From positions 1 through 12,348 of the forward strand of contig JAGOBX010000057.1 in the NCBI GenBank assembly GCA_017999075.1: a stretch of 12,348 nt of DNA. The letters run 5' to 3'. Below the pieces are notes generated by a model, which was given only the letters and a program-made list of their open reading frames with translations, was not told the DNA's origin and searched no databases. The translations under genes and the position numbers were made by a program. This stretch comes from Candidatus Babelota bacterium. Lineage in GTDB: Bacteria > JAGOBX01. Below, piece by piece: positions 8,938 through 12,348 of this stretch. Every line of letters begins with the position of its first letter. Position 1 is the stretch's first letter.

Positions 8938-10518
8938 TTATTTATTTATTTCTTCAATCATAATTTTTACAGCATCATTGATTTTAATACTTGGAAATTC
9001 AAGAATTCCTTCAATAACATTCTTTGACTCCCTAATTCCATATATTTTATAATAATATAAACACCGGTCATTATCTAAAACCATCAAATTTCCGTAAATT
9101 ACATATTCTGCATTCAGATATAATCCTGCGCCAAGCGCTTCATATTCCGATGAAATATTTTCCTTTTCTATTGCTTTTAAACATTCAGAAAAAGTTTCTT
9201 TATAAATCGCCTTATTTTCAGGATGAACTAATACAACCTGTAATCTGATCTGAGATTCCAAAATAATTTTTAAAAGTCTAATCGAATCTTCAGTCTGACT
9301 TGTACTCGGAGGAGATATACCTATTACAGATGGAAATATCTTTATTCCTTCATTCTTAACGATAATATTATTCCTGACTTTTAATTCTTCTTTTATTATA
9401 TCCTGATGTTTTAATGCTTCCATATAAGGTTTCATTTTTAAATTGTCAAGTGATATTTGTCTAATTATGTTATTCAAACTATAGTCATATAATAAATTTT
9501 CTTGTTTCTCCGGCTCCTTTTCGATTTTACCGAAAGAATAAGCCAAAGTTATATTATGAGAATTTCCCAATTTTGAATAAGGTACAAAAGCATAATCAAA
9601 ACTGAATTCATTTATTTTTGCACCTGCTCCTATTGTTATCCCTGATCCGGCATCGTTCAATGAATCAAATCCGAATCTTAATCCATAGTTTTTAAACCAT
9701 AAAAATTCAATTCCCATATTATAAGACATTTCACTCGAATTGGAATACCCGATATCTGCCGCAGGAATTAAACAAAAAACATCATTGAATTCAATATCAG
9801 CATTGCAACCTGCTTTTATTGTCAGCGGTAAATCTTCTTTTTCCGACAAATATTTTAATTTTGTCCCTATATTTTTTAATGATAATCCGAATTTTACAGG
9901 TATGTCCAATTCAGGTTTAAACTGAATTCCCAAATCGATAGCTGCTCCTGAAGCAGAATATTCCGCAATTTCTGATTTTAAATATTTTAACGATGCTCCT
10001 AAACCTATATTTTTTACAAGTTCTACGCCATAACTTAAACTTACAGACATGTCTTCTGCATCAAACCCTCCAGATGTCAACTCTTCAGGGTTATTCTGAG
10101 AGCCTGTAATAAACGTCCTGTCAAATATTCCGCCATCAAATATTGTTACGCTTAACCCTAATGCCGACTTATGTTTATCAAATTTTAAAACTGCTCCGAG
10201 ATAATGAAATTTTAAATCCTGAAAATAATTGTTATGCATAAACATTATTTCATTTTTTTTCAAAAATCCCAAACCGCCGGGATTCCAGAACATACTGTTT
10301 ATGTCTTCCGCTACTGAAGTGAATGCGCCTCCTATTCCTATTGCCCTGGAACCTACAGGCATTTTTAAAAATAATCCCGACGCTTCGCCTGTTCCTGCAT
10401 AAACACCGTCATTAAAAAATAATAATATTGAAATTAAAAAAAAAATTATAAAAAAAACAAAACGCAATAAATAAAAAATATGGATTTTTTCATGTTTATT
10501 TTTTTTATTTGTTACCAT
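8938..10518 (-). CDS. PorV/PorQ-like outer-membrane barrel fused to a CsgG/FlgO-like C-terminal domain
   Basis: 526 codons ending in TAA. Residues 1-41 are a long signal sequence (basic start, hydrophobic 14-35, cleavage after VYA41). Residues 43-330 match the PorV/PorQ (UPF0164, FadL-type barrel) family: AGTGEASGLFLKMPVGSRAI, then GGAFTSVAEDINSMFWNPGGL, then alternating amphipathic strands with many glycines and aromatics to about ITLAYSFG (323-330). In type IX secretion systems, PorV collects substrates at the outer membrane. A polar linker (331-400) leads to about 130 residues not typical of PorV, with LESQIRLQVV, SEYEALGAGLYLNAEYVIYGNL and a strand-rich end. The last part resembles the CsgG/FlgO/TolB-like periplasmic fold (sensing the ALG-x-x-LNA-x-YVIYG-x-L pattern). 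That second call is tentative. GGGAG lies 8 bases upstream of the ATG. It sits between the sorting-tail protein and the giant amylase, which suggests a role in their export or surface attachment. Confidence 0.82.
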   Translation of the reverse strand: MVTNKKNKHEKIHIFYLLRFVFFIIFFLISILLFFNDGVYAGTGEASGLFLKMPVGSRAIGIGGAFTSVAEDINSMFWNPGGLGFLKKNEIMFMHNNYFQDLKFHYLGAVLKFDKHKSALGLSVTIFDGGIFDRTFITGSQNNPEELTSGGFDAEDMSVSLSYGVELVKNIGLGASLKYLKSEIAEYSASGAAIDLGIQFKPELDIPVKFGLSLKNIGTKLKYLSEKEDLPLTIKAGCNADIEFNDVFCLIPAADIGYSNSSEMSYNMGIEFLWFKNYGLRFGFDSLNDAGSGITIGAGAKINEFSFDYAFVPYSKLGNSHNITLAYSFGKIEKEPEKQENLLYDYSLNNIIRQISLDNLKMKPYMEALKHQDIIKEELKVRNNIIVKNEGIKIFPSVIGISPPSTSQTEDSIRLLKIILESQIRLQVVLVHPENKAIYKETFSECLKAIEKENISSEYEALGAGLYLNAEYVIYGNLMVLDNDRCLYYYKIYGIRESKNVIEGILEFPSIKINDAVKIMIEEINK

Positions 10519-10526
10519 TTAATAAT

Positions 10527-10531
10527 CTCCC
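10527..10531 (-). promoter_or_regulatory. Ribosome binding site of the PorV-like gene
   Basis: GGGAG on the minus strand, 8 bases from ATG 10516-10518. The surrounding gap (10519-10609) is very AT-rich with short direct repeats of TTCAT type; no clear -35/-10 pair or terminator hairpin was recognised. Confidence 0.68.
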
Positions 10532-10609
10532 TTTTTCCAAGGATTTTTTGATGAATTTTTTATGAATTTATGAAAAGTTTTTTTATAATATAATTAATAT
10601 AACTCTTAA

Positions 10610-11479
10610 TCATCTTACTACCGCAACTTTTTTCACTACTGTCTGACCGGCACCTTTAATCATAATAAAATATATGCCGCTCGCAGCAGGTTTCCCTTTT
10701 TTATTTATCACTGGCCACTGCCATATTATTTTTCCTTGCTGCACTGTGCTTATCGAATGTTCGTAAACAAGTTCACCAAGCACTGTGTATATTTCAATTT
10801 TACAGTCGTTTGTCAATCCTTTGACAAGTATCCCGCTTGACGGATTTGCCGGACTGTAATCAGTTCCTGTCTGCCAGTTTCCGTCGTTTGGAACAAATGG
10901 ATTCGGAAATACAACCACATTATCTAAATTTAAATCCATCGGCGCTGAAGTATCTACTAAACAATCACTGTCTTGAACTAATGCTAAAAATTGTCCGGGA
11001 GTTCCCCACTCAGATATAAGTCCGGAACCTGAAAATCCGCCGAATATTATGTTTCCCATTTCAATATCAATTTTTCCCCCGTCATTTTTTTTATTTATTA
11101 ATTGAAATGTTATAGTATGCGCCTGATTTAATCCCGTATATGTATCAAATCCGGCATAATCATAAAAAAATATTCCATTAGCAGTATTATGAGACGGATA
11201 ATTTTCATTTACGTTAATCACCGGCGATGATAATGTCCACAACGGCAAATCATTTGTATGAGAAATATATTTCATTACTGAAGTGTCCCAGCGAAGTAAG
11301 GTAGTTATCGACTGAACTCCGGTATCTCCAGCATCAAACTTAATTTTAATATCAAAATTATCACTAATCCCTATTGTATCAAAATTAATCTGAGAAGGTT
11401 CAGTAAATATTGAATATCCGAATATTATGGTGGAATTAAATATTATTAATAAAATTAATACCCACATTCTTTTATACAT
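10610..11479 (-). CDS. Secreted cohesin-like protein with type IX/FlgD-like C-terminal tail
   Basis: 289 codons ending in TGA. Residues 1-21 form a signal peptide. Residues about 22-165 are a beta-sandwich with cohesin-like features: DNFDIKIKFDAG followed by TTLLRWDTSVMKYIS, the F-x-x-x-x-x-WD-x-S-V-M pattern of the cohesin strand that carries YD-x-x-x-L, then HTITFQLI (121-128) and GFSGSG. The fold call is inferred. Residues 186-289 are a typical type IX sorting or FlgD-Ig-like tail: VVVFPNPF (188-195), GILVKGLT, IEIYTVLGELVYE, an aromatic IIWQW strand, ASGIYFIMIKG and final VVKKVAVVR. That ending is where such tails normally stop, so this TGA looks like a real terminator; the frame beyond it meets a TAA after 8 sense codons. 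The start has GGGAG 8 bases upstream. It begins 18 bases after the second stop of the dockerin gene. It may be a surface-displayed binding partner for a dockerin. Confidence 0.82.
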   Translation of the reverse strand: MYKRMWVLILLIIFNSTIIFGYSIFTEPSQINFDTIGISDNFDIKIKFDAGDTGVQSITTLLRWDTSVMKYISHTNDLPLWTLSSPVINVNENYPSHNTANGIFFYDYAGFDTYTGLNQAHTITFQLINKKNDGGKIDIEMGNIIFGGFSGSGLISEWGTPGQFLALVQDSDCLVDTSAPMDLNLDNVVVFPNPFVPNDGNWQTGTDYSPANPSSGILVKGLTNDCKIEIYTVLGELVYEHSISTVQQGKIIWQWPVINKKGKPAASGIYFIMIKGAGQTVVKKVAVVR

Positions 11480-11487
11480 TTTTATGA

Positions 11488-11492
11488 CTCCC
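11488..11492 (-). promoter_or_regulatory. Ribosome binding site of the cohesin/sorting-tail gene
   Basis: GGGAG on the minus strand, 8 bases from ATG 11477-11479. It lies between that start and the TAA at 11498-11500, the usual arrangement for coupled operon genes. This supports 11498 as the original end of the preceding gene. Confidence 0.7.
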
Positions 11493-11497
11493 TTATT

Positions 11498-11605
11498 TTA
11501 TTGATTTAATCGTTTCCCAAAATCATTTTTGAACAAATTATAATCAGCATCGTCTATTATTCCATTATCATCTATATCTGCGTCATTTTCATAATTTAAT
11601 CCTGA
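11498..11605 (-). pseudogene. Second dockerin repeat, in frame after the TGA of the cohesin-dockerin gene
   Basis: Translation continues in the same frame for 35 sense codons to a TAA at 11498-11500. It encodes SGLNYEND followed by ADIDDNGIIDDADYNLFKND and FGKRLNQ. Residues D221, D223, N225, I227 and D232 form a calcium loop of the type I dockerin kind, the expected partner of the first repeat at residues 186-209. No start codon or ribosome site serves it separately. The full gene would be 11498-12238 (247 codons including both stops), leaving 18 bases to the next start. So this is the severed C-terminus of the gene or the far side of a recoded TGA, not intergenic DNA. Confidence 0.85.
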
Positions 11606-11608
11606 TCA
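11606..11608 (-). other. In-frame TGA splitting the dockerin
   Basis: The complement of TCA at 11606-11608 is TGA, codon 211, between the two calcium loops of a dockerin. A single transition from TGG (Trp) or CGA (Arg) would make it. It is the second interrupted gene of this operon, using a different stop codon from the TAG at 7487. Confidence 0.85.
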
Positions 11609-12238
11609 TTGAAATAAATATCTGAAATTCCGCAAATAAGATAAATCAGTAGAATTTACTATCCCGTCGTTATTTATATCTCCTGATAAAATTTTAGAAA
11701 ATAATGTCCATTCTATTCTGTCCGAAGAAACATATACGGTATCCCCTGAATCACTGTAAAATTTAAAGTTTGTAACTATGATTTTTTTTGTATTAACAAT
11801 TGTTAAATTTATATCTTGATTCATTTTAAATCTAATAGAATTTATCAAACTGTATAATCCTGTTATTCCTTTATTGCTGTCATCTGTTGCCATTCTTGCG
11901 CCTGTAACCTTTACTTTACCGTAAGAACTGTCATCATATACAACAAACAAATATGTATCATTTTCAATATCAATAATATTAGTCAGAAAAGCGCCTGGCA
12001 AAATATGGTTCGAATCAAATTTAAATATTTCAGTGTCGTATTCTATCTCAAATTGAAATACCATAGTTTTACCTGTAAAATCGGCATTAATTGAAGTTGA
12101 ACTAGTAGCAGAATCAGGATTATTTGTTTTATAAAATATACTGTCAGAATTTATTCCGCCTTCAAGTTCTGCTGTCCCGCAAAATCCCATATTTGCCGTA
12201 ATTGATAATATTAAAAATATTAAAATAAATTTTATCAT
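11606..12238 (-). CDS. Secreted cohesin-like protein with a dockerin cut after its first repeat
   Basis: 210 codons to a TGA. Residues 1-20 are a hydrophobic signal peptide. Residues about 22-175 form a beta-rich domain with a cohesin-like core: MVFQFEIEYDTEIFKFDS followed by ILPGAF, matching the F-x-L-x-YD-x-x-x-F...PG signature of cohesins (inferred). Residues 186-209 are a type I dockerin calcium-binding repeat: GDINNDGIVNSTDLSYLRNF, with D187, N189, D191, I193 and D198 as loop ligands. The TGA at codon 211 falls just between the two repeats expected in a dockerin; the second repeat follows in the same frame (11498-11605). As read, the product has half a dockerin and would probably bind calcium or its partner poorly. 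The start is supported by GGGGTGA 7 bases upstream. A protein with both cohesin-like and dockerin parts could link into chains or act as an adaptor in a surface complex. It is first in the visible operon except for a possible upstream tail. Confidence 0.8.
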   Translation of the reverse strand: MIKFILIFLILSITANMGFCGTAELEGGINSDSIFYKTNNPDSATSSTSINADFTGKTMVFQFEIEYDTEIFKFDSNHILPGAFLTNIIDIENDTYLFVVYDDSSYGKVKVTGARMATDDSNKGITGLYSLINSIRFKMNQDINLTIVNTKKIIVTNFKFYSDSGDTVYVSSDRIEWTLFSKILSGDINNDGIVNSTDLSYLRNFRYLFQ

Positions 12239-12242
12239 TCCT

Positions 12243-12249
12243 TCACCCC
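12243..12249 (-). promoter_or_regulatory. Ribosome binding site of the cohesin-dockerin gene
   Basis: GGGGTGA on the minus strand; GGGG (12246-12249) is 7 bases from ATG 12236-12238. A second GAAGG abuts the start. It lies 4 bases after the TAA at 12254-12256. Confidence 0.65.
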
Positions 12250-12253
12250 GTGT

Positions 12254-12348
12254 TTATCCGATATTTTCATTAATTATCGTGTTTTTTTTATTAACATTGC
12301 TCGATTCCCTTATTATCATATCTGTTTCAATCTTAATCTGTATCAACT
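12254..12348 (-). CDS. Possible C-terminal tail of an upstream gene, cut by right edge
   Basis: An open frame enters from the right edge and ends at TAA 12254-12256, 15 bases before the cohesin-dockerin start. It gives 30 residues beginning LIQIKIETDM and ending TIINENIG, hydrophilic and without a recognisable motif. The close spacing resembles the other operon junctions here. In DNA this AT-rich a 30-codon open stretch can arise by chance, so it is only a candidate. Otherwise the 110 bases hold the leader; I saw no convincing promoter. Confidence 0.38.
   Translation of the reverse strand, partial: LIQIKIETDMIIRESSNVNKKNTIINENIG

Noticed and set aside
9740-11019. Plus-strand frames of about 60 codons at 9740-9925 and 10837-11019
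   Set aside because: Antisense to the PorV barrel and to the sorting-tail protein; no start signals and low-complexity products.
11606-11608. TGA as selenocysteine
   Set aside because: No stem-loop was recognised just downstream, and neither cohesin nor dockerin domains are known to use selenocysteine.

Overview
The window is AT-rich bacterial DNA with every supported gene on the minus strand, so transcription runs from the right edge to the left edge. Signal peptides, a PorV/PorQ-like outer-membrane barrel and a type IX-secretion-like C-terminal tail point to a Gram-negative (diderm) bacterium. The architecture resembles FCB-group bacteria or uncultured lineages such as Elusimicrobiota or Firestonebacteria-like phyla. 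The taxon is inferred from architecture and could not be searched.

Layout in transcription order: (1) 12254-12348, a possible C-terminal tail of an upstream gene; (2) 11606-12238, a secreted cohesin-like protein that enters a dockerin, followed after an in-frame TGA by the second dockerin repeat (11498-11605); (3) 10610-11479, a secreted cohesin-like protein with a type IX/FlgD-like C-terminal tail; (4) 8938-10518, a PorV-like outer-membrane protein with a CsgG/FlgO-like C-terminal domain; (5) 8860 down to the left edge, one enormous reading frame of at least 2,953 codons. That frame is open throughout except for a single TAG at 7487-7489. Gaps are 15, 18 (if the dockerin gene is read to its second stop), 91 and 77 bases. 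All four starts have G-rich Shine-Dalgarno sequences 7-8 bases upstream, so an operon is likely.

The giant frame encodes a secreted starch/glycogen-degrading enzyme. Its order is signal peptide, GH57 catalytic domain, Ig-like domain, CBM25-like module, three FN3 domains, a CBM20-like module, a duplicated block of four CBM48-like modules with FN3 and Ig spacers, GH13 alpha-amylase catalytic domain, Big_5-like domain, a second CBM20-like module and at least three FN3 domains running off the left edge. Both catalytic domains keep their catalytic residues. I translated the whole 1-7486 stretch by hand and found no stop. Residue numbers for this protein count the TAG as residue 458.

My reading is an exported amylolytic system: a very large GH57+GH13 enzyme, an outer-membrane PorV-like partner, and two small cohesin-like proteins, one carrying a dockerin. 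The most striking features are the GH57-GH13 fusion and the fact that two genes of the same operon are each interrupted by one in-frame stop (TAG, TGA) with clearly protein-coding sequence continuing beyond it. No RNA gene, mobile element, CRISPR array or convincing terminator was seen. No stretch over 300 bases lacks a gene.
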